A DNA stretch of 64,000 bases from Acridotheres tristis. Lineage: Eukaryota > Chordata > Aves > Passeriformes > Sturnidae. Below, piece after piece: positions 48,653 through 61,800 of this stretch (within the stretch, counting starts at the first letter, position 1; every line of letters begins with the position of its first letter). A program made the translations under genes and the position numbers. The stretch lies in contig CM072884.1 in assembly GCA_037013685.1 (NCBI GenBank), forward strand, positions 107,931,548 through 107,995,547. Direction: 5' to 3'. Below the pieces are notes generated by a model. It saw only the letters and a program-made list of their open reading frames with translations. It was not told the DNA's origin and searched no databases.

Positions 48653-51246
48653 TAGCAGGGATGATGAAGAGTGGCAGGGGGAGCCTCTGCACATCCCGTG
48701 TGCCCTCCACCCCTGCAGCCCTGTCTCCTGGAAGCTGTCAGGCTGAGGCTTGGCTGGTCTGTGTGCTGCTCCACTGCTCTTTGCTGAAGGGTGGCCTCCT
48801 CCAACGAGCTATCACTCACTGGTAAATGATAAGGGAAGGCCGCTGAGGCTTCACTAACTGTGTTCATTACAAACGTTGTAATTGTAAAGATTTGCTATAA
48901 TTCAGTTAGCTGCCCTAAAACCCTTGGCAAGCCACATTATTGAAATGATTATTGTTACAAGATTGTTGTAAATTGGAGTCAATCATCCAGACGTGAAATT
49001 GTCTTTTTTATATCTGTGTGGTAGGGAACAGTCTTCCTCCTTTTATTTCTTTAAATTAAAATCTCCTGGTTATTGTATCTCAAGTACCTTATTGGACAAT
49101 GGGATCCCTTCCCAAAAAATGCAATTAAATTTTCTCATCTCCTCAACAGAGGTGCCCTGAGTTCTTCTAGTCTGACAGCTCATGGCTACTCCCATCAGGG
49201 TTCTTGGTGCTGCAGGAAAACTGCTGTCAAGGATCACACAGGCACAGGTGCCTCTCCTTTCCTGTCCAGCTGCATTGGACCAGAGCTTCTCCACCTGTGC
49301 TCTGTGGGAATGGCTGCAAACTGGACAACAGAAAACATACATGGGCATTTCCACACACATCACAGAAGAGTAATTTATAAATATTCAGAGTTTCAGTGGA
49401 TCTTTACTGGCTGTAAATTTATGAGCTACTGTGACAGCTCTATGCAAGATGGCCTGTTAATTATTTTCAGAAGAGGACTCCCAGGTCTGAAGTGGTGAAG
49501 AAGCACTGGACTAGCCCACTGGCTGAATTTCTGAAAATCTTGATTCCTGCCGGGTGTTCAGGCCTGGTGTTTGTTGCAGTCTGAGGAAATATGTAATCCT
49601 TGCTGCTGCTCCTCCCACAGTGTCCTTCTACTGCTTGAAATGCCCTGACAGTTGAGCAGGGAATCGTCTGCATATTCAGGATGTCACCTCTCATGGACAA
49701 AGGCAGTTAGATGGCTGGAGATTATCCTGGTCATTACAAATGCCAATACAGGGATAGGAATTGCTGTGCCTCCTAAACAGATAATAATTTTTATACTATG
49801 TAATATAGGCAATAGTTTTAAGCTTTTCTGAGGACTTTTTCTGTGACAAGCTTGGTATGTGTATTCCATAGAAGGGGTTCTTCTGACTGACTAGAGGTGC
49901 AGATGTGGGTGGTAAAATATAGTCCAGCACAGTTGTTGGCAGTAGGCAATTTGGTATTTACGAGCCTTCCCTGAGGTGGGCTTCTGGCTCAGCCTAAGAG
50001 AAAGGCCTTGTCTATGTTCTGGTTGAGCTGTACCCTTCATAGTAGAAGGGAAGGGGGAAGGAAATTGGACTTTATATCAGTGACTACTTCTTTAGATTGC
50101 ATGACCAGTTTCCTGTCCAAGCAAGAAGAGGTGTCTTTAGTCCTGGATTTGTAACAAAAAATAAACGAACAAAACAAACAAAAACAACCCCAAAAAATAT
50201 TAGAAACAATCAGTCCTTGTGTCTCTTGTGAAGCCCTTGTCTAGTGATAGCACCTGGTGCTCCTATGGAAGCTGTGGGAACAGGCACTTCAGCTATCCCT
50301 TGCACAACCCTTAAAATTATTCATCTGATAAACGAAAGTTCTTGTTGTTTTGGAGCTGAAAACACAGATCCTAGCAACTGTGAAGAAAATAGTGGGAAAA
50401 GGGGCCAGACAGGACTGTATTCTGCTTGCAGAAGCAGAGGGATGTTCTCACTGTTTCCTGGCCTCTGTGGAAGCAAAACTGCCCCAGTCTCATTTTCTCT
50501 CTGCCTTCTGCAGAGAAACCAGGAAGGCTGGGGCGGGAGAAGGGAAAACTCCAGTGCTTCTGCTGTGGGCACATGTGGTGTGCCATCCTTGGACTGTAGG
50601 ATGTCTCCTCTGCTCTTTCCAAGTAGAAGACCTCTAGGTAGAGTGGCACAAGGGAAATAGGCTTTGCACATTTCTCTTCCCTGTGAAGCAAAGGGAAAAT
50701 ATTATGGGGAACAAAAAACACGGATTGCCCATGAAACCTCTTTCCACACACCCCCAGATAAAGCATGAGTGGCTGTGACAGACACCCCAGAGACTGGTTT
50801 TGGCTATTTTAATTTTTCTTTATTTCTCATTATCGTCCCTGGCTGTCACCATGCAGTCCTGGGTTAGGAGCACACAACATACCAATCTTAATTGTTTAAC
50901 TTGGACTCTTCCCTGCTCTCAGGGTGACTCAGAAAATCTTGTTGATGTGTGACTGTCATCGGTCCTTCATACCACTACAGCTTTCATGAGCATTCTTGTA
51001 GCACTGCCTGCCAGGCCTCTCCTATTTCACACAGAAAAAGCATGTGGCTCAGCTGTGGGAGCAATGAAAGATATTGAAAGGAAATTCACTGGGAAAAAAT
51101 TATTTTCTACCTAAATAGAAAAATTGTCATAACTTCAGGGCAGAAAATACCAGATCAGGTCTATGGAAGCTACTCCTACCTAGAAGCCAGGAATTTTAAT
51201 AATATGTGCCCACACAATAACAACTACATTTTTCTTTATTTCCACA
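48653..51246. other. Unique sequence, nothing recognised
   Basis: Includes a GC-richer part at 50240-50770 that is open in four frames on both strands without domains, and an A-rich run near 50150-50200. No transposon or RNA gene was recognised. Confidence 0.4.
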
Positions 51247-51258
51247 CCCCCCCCCCCC
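51247..51258 (+). repeat. Poly-C run (12 C)
   Basis: Twelve consecutive cytosines. Runs of this length are unstable and often miscounted in sequencing. The complementary poly-G can take part in quadruplex structure. Confidence 0.95.
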
Positions 51259-54200
51259 AATTTATGTATTCAGCTGAAAACTAAACCTATTACTGTATCA
51301 GTGATCAAATACCTTATGTCCAACCCACTACCTCCCCCAGGGAGAAGGAAACATCAAATGCCTTGCAGAAGAATCTGGGGTAAAGTTGAAAATGAAAAAT
51401 TGCTGATTTCAAAGAGGGCAGTTAAAATGCTGGTCAAATTGAGAGCTTAATGCATTACTGAGGTGAATATAAAGTTCTTCGTTGGTTGTGGTTTGTTTTT
51501 TTTCCCCTTCTGAATCAAAATGTTTCAAAGGCATTTAAATAAAACTGAATTGATATAATTAGTACAAGCCCATGAGAAGTGATTGAATTACTAAGTATGG
51601 CCACTGCTATGGCTACATAATGGAAGCCTTCAGTTTTTATTAATTCCATGTTTGAAAATCTGGATTAAACACCCAAACTAATAAGTCCAAACACTGATGT
51701 AAAATCCAAAGGACAACAGCATTGTCACTCTGTATAGCAGGGCACCAATTCAGTGCTTAATTGGTACAAGAGCTGTAATAATATGGCTCATGTTTAATTA
51801 ATTAGAGTTCTAACTAGTCATGAAACTTTTAAGAGCTCTTGGTGCTGTGAAATTGTTGTTGTTTATATCCAGTGTGCTGCAAAGCTTTTCCTCTCTGACA
51901 TCTCACTCTGATGGGGCAGCTTCACTGGATACAGGCAGCACGTGTTTATCAGCATATCACAAAAGCAAAAATTGTATTTGAAGGAGATTTAACATCCATC
52001 TCGTTAAAAAGACTGGAATTCATCTTGGGTTTTGCTTTCCCCTAAGAGGAACAGGGAATAACGTGGCAAACCTGGGCAGTTAAAATAAAGTGGTCAAAAT
52101 ACTTGGTGAAGTGTTGATTAGCTCCCACTGTCCTCCTTCTTGCTGATTCCTATAAGCACTCACAGACTGTCTTGAGAAAGGGCTTTTTTGGCATTTTATA
52201 GATTTTCCAGGCAGACTTTTTCTATATTAAAGGAACAGTGTTCAGTTTAATGTTCCAGCCATATGCCAGAATTTATAATCCTTTACATTTAAAGCAGTTC
52301 ATCTAAATTTGATCCCAGTCTCGTGCAATAAAAAAATATAATTAAAGGTGAATGTAAAAATTATTGAACAAATATAATAAAAGGGCAATTAAAGTGTTCA
52401 GATATAAAAATGCAAGAAACTAAGGGGAGCCCTAACCTCTTAAATTATTCTTAAAGCAAATATACTTAATCATGTAGTCTATTCTTTTTTTTACCTTTTG
52501 CCTAGACCTGCATGAAATACTGCTAAATCAGGAATACATTCTACCTTTTTGCCCCCTAATACCTACTAAGATTCATGGGAAGGATAACTTGCTATTAACA
52601 TAGGTTTATCTTCTTTTATTTTCTTAGAATTAGCGTACTCATGGTACCAGTGCACTCTGTGAAAAGAACATCTTGTTTGACATTTCTTCATAGATTTTTT
52701 TTCCAGGTGAATATATCTAATCCCTTTTTTCTAAAGCTCATGTATATTTTAGCCACTCTCAATGTCCCATAAAAAGTACTCCAAAGCTTAATTCTGTGAA
52801 CTACCAGCTCTGGTTTCCTGTATGAACCTGTTATCTGCAAGTTTCACTTGGTGCCCTTGCAGGTGTTAGAGGAGACAGTGGCAATCATTCTCTTTTCCCT
52901 TTCTTGTTCCTGCCTATTCACAAAAAATGTTTGCAAAAGAGCTGTCAAGTCAAATAGAGTACTCTGCAGGAGAGAGTCCTTTGCCATAAGATTAATGGGA
53001 ATAATGTTCTAGAGGAAATGCCCGATTATCTGTAGGGCTAATCCTATAGCCAGGTATTATATGGTGATCAGGAGACTTCAGAGGAGTGGGAGTTGGGCAC
53101 GTGGTTCTTGGAAAAGAGTTAATTCAACATGCAAAGACACTGAAAGGAGGAATGAGGAGAAGGCTTCTATAATGTTAGTAGAGTTTGAAAACATACTGAT
53201 CATAAAGTAGTTTAGCAATTAATTTGACAGATTAAAATATCTGTTTTCAATATTTCATGAACTTTAAAACACCACATCCATTATGTTGTGAGTCTTGAGA
53301 GCAACTTTAAATTCAGGGTACATTTTTCTTCATACCAGATTGCTAATGTGAATTGCAGTGTCATTGGCAGGTGTGTCACAGTGAATCTTCCGAGTCTTGT
53401 GACTGTGATCAAAGGTGGAGTGGGCTGTTGATGGTGATTAATGAAGATATTGACCCTATTTTTTCACCGAGCTAAAGTGAGCATTTGTTTTCAATCCTTT
53501 ATAAAAACAAAACCAAGCAGAATTTAAGCCAGGCAACAAATAAGCAGACACTTCTTCATGTGCATGAGATACAGCAAACAGGATAAAATCTATTTGTGGA
53601 TTTAGTGGTGCTTGTTGTTTAACATTTACACATTCTCTAATGGCACTTGCTGCTGCTGCTAAGTTAATGCACTTGACTGGTTTGGTTGTCTGGCTCGTGG
53701 CTTTGCTTTGTGGGAACATTGAAAAGCTTGCTGAGTGAAGCTGAAGATGGGCTAGAGGTTTTGAAGCCAAATCAAACATCTTCTAAAGTCTAAAGTCTGT
53801 GGCTTTTGGGAGTTTCATTCTGCCCCACTGTACAGGTGCTTTATAGTTTAAAGCCCTTTGGGTGGTTTGTGACACAGTGGTTACATCCAGGATGAAAACC
53901 TGCTGTGTCTTCGTGGTGAGGGCCATGAGGAAGATTGTGCTCAGCTGCAGTGGCTCCTGGGATTTATAGCTATTCCTGCTGCCGTGATCCCTCAGAACCA
54001 GAACCACGGGGGCACTTTTGCCCTGCAAGAAGAGGGGCAGGGGTGGTGGCTGGAGGCTGCCAGGGACAGAGAGGGCTGCAGAGCTGTCCCTGTCCCAGGC
54101 TCTGAAACAGCTCCTGGTGGCTCCACCACTGATTAATGCTGGTAACTGCTGTTCTGAGCTGTGCGTCAGTCAGCTCTGGGGTCACGTTCCTGGATAACAG

Positions 54201-57200
54201 CCTTGAATAAGCAGGAATTTCCCTCTTGTCATTTGCTGAAGAAGGGAGTGCTGCTGAGAGAAGAGCAGGTCCCTCCCTTTGATTTTTCTCTGTAATACCG
54301 ATGTTAAAGATGTGACACAAATGCTGATTTTGGAGGAAAGCTCTGGCTAAAATTCTGGCCCCACTGAAGTCAGTGGCATTATTCCCACAGACTTTAAAAG
54401 TGTCAGAGTCTTGTCCTTTATCCTTCCATTCTGAGCCTCTTCATCCTGGAGAGGATGTTGGCGCAACCAACAAAGGAGATATATGTATGATCCTAAATGG
54501 GGAAAAACTCCCCAATGTTAAGAAAGATTGCAGTGGCTTGGGAGTGCCTGGAGATGTGAGGGATATGTCTCCTCCCCGGAGCAGAGCCAGCTGGCTTCCA
54601 GACACAAGCTATTGGGGCAACTCTGCTGATAGTGTGATGACAAATGCAGAGAAATAGCAAAGATAAATGTCCCAAAGCTTGGAATATTAGAAAATGCAAT
54701 AACAAACTCAGCTTTTGTCTGCCAGAAATCAAACTGACACAATTTAGGAGGAAATATACTGGAATCCTGTCCCTCTGCTCCCTCTCTTGACTCTCAACCT
54801 CCCTTTTTTATCTTCTTCGATTTTTCCATCTGGCTCATCTAGTTGAAATTTGAACTGAGTCTCAATTCAAGTTCCTTTCAGGATTTTGTGGGATGTTTTG
54901 CAGGGTAATCTGTCTGTCTGACATCACTGCAAGATTGTGAAATCACTAAACCATGGCTTCTCCTTGCTGCCACAATGAAAACATGTATTATAACAGTGCC
55001 CCATTACCCTTTTGGTGGTTACAGCACAACTCCCACTTATGGTCTCCATGACTTGGGGAAGAATTATGGACTGGCTGAATTTTTTAGCACATATAACAGC
55101 AAACCATATTTGGGAATTTGGAGAGAGGGAAGTATCATACAAAACCAAACAGGACTAACAACTAAAAAAATGCACTGTGCTTGCAAATTTTAATAAGCTC
55201 TTAACAGAGAAGGACTTGGGTCAAAACCTTAACTTCAATACAGAATGGAGTACGGTGGGAGTTGGGAGTCCAGGCCCATATCAGACATCATGTCAACATA
55301 CCTCTCTGTAAAAGACTGAACCACACCCAAAAATCTCAAGATCCATCAGTTAAGAGGCCAATCAGATATAGAGACCAAAATAGTGTAAAGTGTACAAAAA
55401 AAGACTCCTTTGTATTGAAGCATGTACAGACAAAGACAGTCAAGAAAATAAATGTATTGCAGAGGTGTTTTATTGCCTTTTCAGATGATTTCTGTGGAGT
55501 GTATTTTATGAGCTTTGGCCACATTTTCACATTACTGGTGAATAAAGCTCTCATTGTTCAAAGGGTGTCACCTGGTGACTCATGAATTTCTTTAAATGCT
55601 GCTTAAAAAAACCCTCATGTGAAATTGAGAGTGCTGCTCTGTATGTACCTATGGGCCTACAGAAAAATGAGCCACTTCTGAGCTTGATCAGGACTGGGGA
55701 GTCTCAGGCAATTTGAGATTGACAGACACAGGGAAGAAGTGAAAATACAGCATCATCTCTGCTCCTCACGGAAAATAAATCACCTTGATTTCATGTCACA
55801 AGTGCTGATTTTGTATTTCCAACTCAAGACTTCACTCTGGAGGTATGAGTTGAATTTAAAGTGAGTCTAAGTTATTTTTTAATGAATGTCTGCCTTCTTC
55901 CTCCTTGAGTCAATGCCAGTGCAGACATGCCTTGCACAGAGCTAACAGATAGCGGGGAGGTCAAAAGGATGCTTAGCTGGGAAAACAACTAGTGTACACG
56001 ATTTCTCTAATTTTCTAGGTCAATCTGGATGAAGCAAACCTTTCAAACCAATCTCCAGCAGCTTCACTGTGGTATGCTCAGGTTCTACATGTGCTGTGTG
56101 CCTGCAGCCCAGCCAGAACTCTGCTACTGAGGGAAATGCCCTTCCCAACCAGGTGAATGTCTGTAGTCCATAGAGCTGCAGCTGGAGATATTTTTGGAAA
56201 GTTGATCCTAATACAGAATCCCATCAAAACACTTTATAAACCAACTGTGGTTTAACCGGCATTCTTTTGATATTTCCATTGTACCATTGAATCTATGTTT
56301 TGACAAAACCATTAAAACAGCCCAATTAGCCTTAGCCCTCTCCAGAATGTTTGGTAATCTTGGAGATCAGATTTTGCTGTATCTAACCAAAACTGTAACT
56401 GGTACACCTGTGGCAGAATTAGATGTATGTAAGCTCTGGGATCTCTCTATTTTTCTTCCTCTATCTTGCTGTTTCATCATCTACTATTGTATGATCACTT
56501 TAGAAATACAGTACATAATCTTCTGATTAAAACTATTTGAAGCAAGAGGAGTAGAGATCCATGCCAATATCTATAAAAAGAGGTTGGTAAAGACATATTC
56601 ATAAAATGTTTTCTGCTCTTAAGAAGTACCTTTACACTCAATATCAACAGCTGAGAAATGCACTCTGCCTGGGGGAAGCAAAGAATGGACTACATTGGGG
56701 CAATCTGAATGCATGTGTGTAATTGAGATCTTGAGAATGGGGTTAATACCCATTTTATACACGAGGATACAAGGGGACAAATTACACTGGTTAATATGAC
56801 AGACTGTCACTAGGGAGAGGGTCTTTTACTTCCATCTCTGGGAGGTTTTGCTGCATTTCCAGTTTGCATTGTACAGGTTTGCTGCTGCAGGGCTGCACTT
56901 GGGCAGATGGTTACTGCATGCCTGGAAACACAAGTGAGGAACTGGAAAGGAGAATTTATCCTGTCTCAGAGAGAAAAAAAAATCCATCCTCTCTGGCAGC
57001 AGGGCCTGCAGGAAAACTTGGCATTGAAGATCTTTTCCCTTTTCTGCAAAACACTGAAATATTAGGAGGGAAAAGTGAGGGTGGGCAATCTCATTGTAAT
57101 CCCTCTTTGCCTCAGAGACAGGGAGTCAGGATAGACTTCTAAGTGGTTCCCCTGGGACAGGGATAAGGTGGTGTGTGCACTGACCATAAAGGCCTAAATA

Positions 57201-58519
57201 GCTGATTAAAATGTAGTTGCAGACATCCAGGATGAACAGATTTTCAGAGGAGATGAGAACTCATAAAAGCCTTTGAAACCACTGTGAGACTGCAGTACCT
57301 TTGGATGTTCAGCATTATAAAACTGAGCCATGCCTTAATATACAGAACAAAAAAGATGCAAAAATTCCCACTTCATAACCTCAAGTACTGAGCAATTTTA
57401 AATGCAACATAATAAAAAACGATAAAAATGAACACAGTGCACATTAACTTAACTTACAGTTTTTAGTGAACATATGGATATTTTTTGTTCTAAACACTGC
57501 AACTCTAATAAGGACACCAAACTATGAGCAATTTACATCCAAATCAATGCATTGACCAGACAGCGAATCTCCAAATTACTTAGCAACTCAAAGTTAGTGC
57601 ATTTTTCCATGTGACCTTCCATATTATTATCAGCAGAGTCCTAGTTACTCATGTGAATGCAGCAAGTAACCAGTCAATAGCTAAATATCCCTATAGGTCT
57701 GCCTATGCTCTATTACAATATGTCTGATTGATAATCCTGCAAAGCTTTTTTTAGTTTAAAAGGGCAACCTGGTACTAGTTCCCAGAATTCCCATTTTAAG
57801 GTGTGAAAATTGAGCGTTCTCTTAAAATTTGACTTTCCCCCTGTTGTGTACACTAGAGGCGGCTGAAATGCAGCTTTTACCATTTTATTTCAAAGAAATC
57901 ACAGGAAGCATCAGGTGGCAGTGACCTTCCATGACTGAAGATATGAGCTACATTTTTCATTCATGTAACTCTTGGCCCCAAGTGCTGGAGAGGAAACAAC
58001 AGACTTCAAATCATTCTACAGACAGTCTAGGGGATTACACAGTGGTAACATGGGAAAATCAAAACAAACTAACTCTTTATGCAGCTAAAATCCTGCTGCA
58101 GTTCAGCTACAGGTTTCATCGTTCTGCCTAATGGGATTAAGGCACACAACAAGGGGCTCCATTCTCCAGGGTTGCTGCTTTATTCCTTTAAGTGCTGCCC
58201 AATTTCAGAGCCAGAAAGATTCATGAAAGAGTGCAAATACCAAATTACAAATATCTTCTGGTTTTGATGATTGACTCTGAAGAAGCTTGACTTGGACTCT
58301 TTTGCTAACAAGGTGGAGTCATCTCCGACTCTGGAAGTCAGTGCTCTGGGAAGCTTGCAGATGAGTTCCATGCTTGGCAGCATTCCCCTTTTAAGTTCCA
58401 GTTCGTGGCTTTTTTGTCACTCTCTTTACTTTAGGGTTCTGCATGACTTCATTCATCCACAAAAGTGATTCTGCTTTTTATTTACTAGCCAAGAAAACAC
58501 TTGGACTGCTTCAGAAAGG
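51259..58519. other. Long AT-rich unique stretch with possible conserved non-coding DNA
   Basis: No exon or transposon was recognised. The part at 51690-51860 combines a CCAAT-type hairpin (51744-51765) with TTTAATTAATTAGAG (51792-51806), a homeodomain-type core. Minus-strand frames at 53456-53779, 53783-54028 and 53970-54320 lie nearly end to end but carry no recognisable domain. Confidence 0.35.
51744..51765. promoter_or_regulatory. CCAAT-type hairpin
   Basis: ACCAATT at 51744-51750 is mirrored by AATTGGT at 51759-51765 with an eight-base loop, placing two CCAAT-like cores in opposite orientation. About 27 bp to the right is a TTAATTAATTA homeodomain-type sequence. A regulatory role is inference only. 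Confidence 0.2.
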
Positions 58520-58860
58520 GATGATGTTCATGTGCAGCAAGGGTCAGCAGCTCCCTGGAAGCAGAGAACCACAGGGGTCTCCTCAGGGATCCACAGGGTC
58601 TCACCAGCCAGGGCTCATCTCTCTCATCCTCCCCTGCAAGGGAGCACAGGAGATCATGAGATCAGAAGTTCACCCAAGTTTCCAGATCACCATGCAAGGC
58701 CATGGTGATAGGGCAGGGTGGAGGTCAAACCAGGAGGTCAATCCACAGGTCAGATCCAGTGAGTGTCAGGCAGGTCCACAAAGACAGAGGAGGGCCAAGG
58801 TCAACATGGAAAGAGTTCTCGGGGCAGGGCTGGCAGGCAAAGATATATTCAGGGCTGCAT
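58520..58860. other. GC-richer segment with internal duplications and AGGTCA half-sites
   Basis: Composition changes sharply from the AT-rich flanks. The phrase CCACAGGG..GTCTC occurs twice, 22 bp apart (58569 and 58591). AGGTCA occurs at 58722-58727, 58735-58740, 58747-58752 and 58798-58803, all in the same orientation. A 140-codon plus-strand frame (58443-58865) crosses it without recognisable domains. It could be part of an LTR or another unrecognised repeat, or a nuclear-receptor-type regulatory element. Confidence 0.35.
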
Positions 58861-61800
58861 ATTAGAGCTTTTATGAATTGTATATTTTAAAATTATACAA
58901 GGAAACAGCCAGTACTGCTTGAAAAGTTAATGCTGTATTTCTTCCACATGGGTGTATCCAGCTTTCACCGTGGCATTGCTGGAGAATCCTGGGTTTAGCT
59001 TTGCTGTGCTAGTCACAATGATAGCATTGGCCAAAGAGATCTTCTTGCTCCAGAGACCTCAGGTAGGAGCCAGTGTTTATATCTGATCTGCAGTTTCATG
59101 GGGCAGGTACAAGGCTACCAGTGCTCTGATTTCCCTGAGATGCTCAGCAGTGCATGATTCTGCCAGAGACAGAAAATTGCACTATCTAATTTAGCTGGGA
59201 CATGTACAGTCTCGTCAAGGAAGAGATTGAGGCTATTAGGTTCATCTGTAGTTTTGCTCTGGCCACTCAATTGTAAGGGGGTTAAGCTGGAGACAAACAG
59301 TGATTCAATTTTATGACCAGACTGAAAACACAAATAAATCTGCAGCTCCTGTGTGCTAACTGTACTGTGTACCCAAGGGCAAGATGCTTTAATTGGGTGT
59401 AATAGCTCCAGGTCTGGACTTATGTATGTGGACATCAAACACTCCTTTTACACCATGAACAAGTGCTATTGAAATAATTATTGTATTAGCATCATCATCT
59501 TTCCACATGGAAATGTAGAGCATATGGCAAGCTCAACAGATGCCTATAGCTGCCATCCAGATAACATTATTAAAAACAAAATTAAAAAAAAAGGAAAAGC
59601 CATTATATTTTTGGCATATTGGCTAAGAACACTCAGGAGGCTGAACTGGAGACTGCTGTCATATTTGTCATCCTGCTGATTGCCTAATGTAAAACATAAA
59701 AGGCCAGTGAAGTGTGAGAAAAGCAAGGCATTGTAGAGGACCAAAGCCTGAGCACTGGGAATAGGAAATTACAAGCAGTGACCTACAGTAAGTATGCACC
59801 AAAAGTGCAGAAACCCAGCTTCTTGCTGCCAGGGGACAGGCCGTCGACTGGGAGCAAAGCTTCAGATTTCTCTGAGTGATTAGAAATTTGAAGTGCTGTG
59901 GATGCCATGTCCTAAAAGTCCTAGAGGAAGAATATGGGCACGGTGGCTGCCAGCTGATTCATGGGGAGCAGCTGCAAAGAAAATGCCTCTTCCTGCCCTC
60001 CCAGATGGATGAAAACTGTCATGAAAGGGCGCCTACAAGGGAGGGTTGGATTTCAGCCTTCAGCAGATTTGTAAGTCCCCAGATTGGGAAAAAAACACTT
60101 CTCAAACTTCCTGAATATCCTGTTCAAAGGAAAGGCCGCTTGTCCTCCCTGTGAGAATTTTTCAGGATAATGTAGGGCACAGGAAAGACTCTGCTCTCCT
60201 AGACCAGGAGCTGGTGCCTGCATCTACTGGTTTCAAATGGCTGTGAGATAAGGCTTTTCTGAGTGAGAAAGTTTCCTCCAGTTCCAAAGGCGGAGAGAGG
60301 GCTGGGAAAAGGAGCTTCAAGGAGGAGCTGAAGATGGGGAAGCCCATGTGAATGAATGTCCTTGAAACAGCAGAGCAGATGCTTGAGCTGGATGCTTTTT
60401 TATTTATTTTTATGGACATTCTAGAATAAGGACATTCTTGATTGGTTTTGATGTTCCTTAATATCAGTTAGAAGTGCTTTCTGACAAATGGAGGAACTAC
60501 AGGGAAATACTGTCTTGCTATGGAAACACCACAGTGATTTACATCAGCTTAAGGAGTTCTGATTCTGCAAGTTCTTTGCAGCAAAAAGGTAATTTTCTTG
60601 GTTATTTTTTGAATAAGGAATGCTCCTTGTACATAACATGGTGCTTCAGAAATTGCCCTCCCTTACCAGGATTTCTGTGTAGTCTGCTGGATATTCAATG
60701 GCAACACACAGGTAGCTGGGACAGAGATGGGGCAGGTAACTTCAGTTTTGAAATGTGAATGGATTTTGTGCATTCAATTCAATTTTGGTTGCAAACAAAA
60801 TTAAGAACAGTTATGAAGGGGGTCTTAATTTCTCTTTCTCAGGAGAGCCATGTGAGTAAGAGGAAGGAGTATGTGTGCCTATGTGAGAGAGAACATAGTA
60901 ACTTATGGTAAGTGATGAGTGAAAGAGATTTATTCATTGTTAATTTGCCTCTCCTCTGTTTCACTGCCCATATAACGTGCAGTTTAAAAATACACACGAG
61001 CTAATTAGGAGACATTTTCTGGAAGGGAGTCACAGCTGCATGATGTGAAATTTCTGCAATCAGTGAAAAAATGTAAGGGGCTTGTTTACACAGTTCAGAC
61101 ATCCAACTTCAGCTACACTGCCACGAATGGCTGAACTTGTGATATTCCTTTTTTCCTTCATAGTTAAGTATTTCTTCAACAACTTGTAATGCTGTCTGCA
61201 ATACTAGTCATTAGGCTGCTCTTGAAGTATGGTTTGTGTACACAAAAGCTTGACCATTTTTTCTGACAGTAGCTGTTGTTTGAATAAAACATGTTTTTAC
61301 ACATCCTCTGCAAAATTTGTTTTTTGTCCTTAATATTTTCTCCCAGGGATATTGCCAGTGTAATTTCTAGAGCTCCTTTAGGTTTCCATAGGTTTTCACA
61401 CCCTTAGATGAGGAATGATTTGTTTTCCACTGCCTCAAATCTGTCATTATTTTTGGCGCATATTCCCTTTCTACCTTACAAAACTTAAATGATTTAAACA
61501 ATATTTTAAGGAGTTCTCTAGTTGTTTGTCTCTATGTTATTCATTATCAGCTATTTATCACCGTATGGTACCTTCTTCCCACTTCTAGATGTGTATAAAC
61601 CACAAATAACTAGTATTATTTTAAGTGTACAATAAAGTCATATTACATATGACAAATAGAATCATAGAATTATTTATGGCATGTATTCATTATTGCAATA
61701 TATATAATGTTAGCGTGTGCAATAATATATAAAATGCAGCTGACTATTCTGTGCAGCACATGGGATTTGAAAATTTAACGAAACCAGAAAAATAGCTTCA

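Noticed and set aside
50244..50766. Open frames of 95-138 codons on both strands
   Set aside because: Four mutually overlapping frames and no recognisable family; coding on both strands at once is implausible.
61669..61681. AGAATCATAGAAT resembling the tail repeat of a minus-strand CR1
   Set aside because: The conserved CR1 sequence that should follow on the right is absent, so a chance match is more likely.
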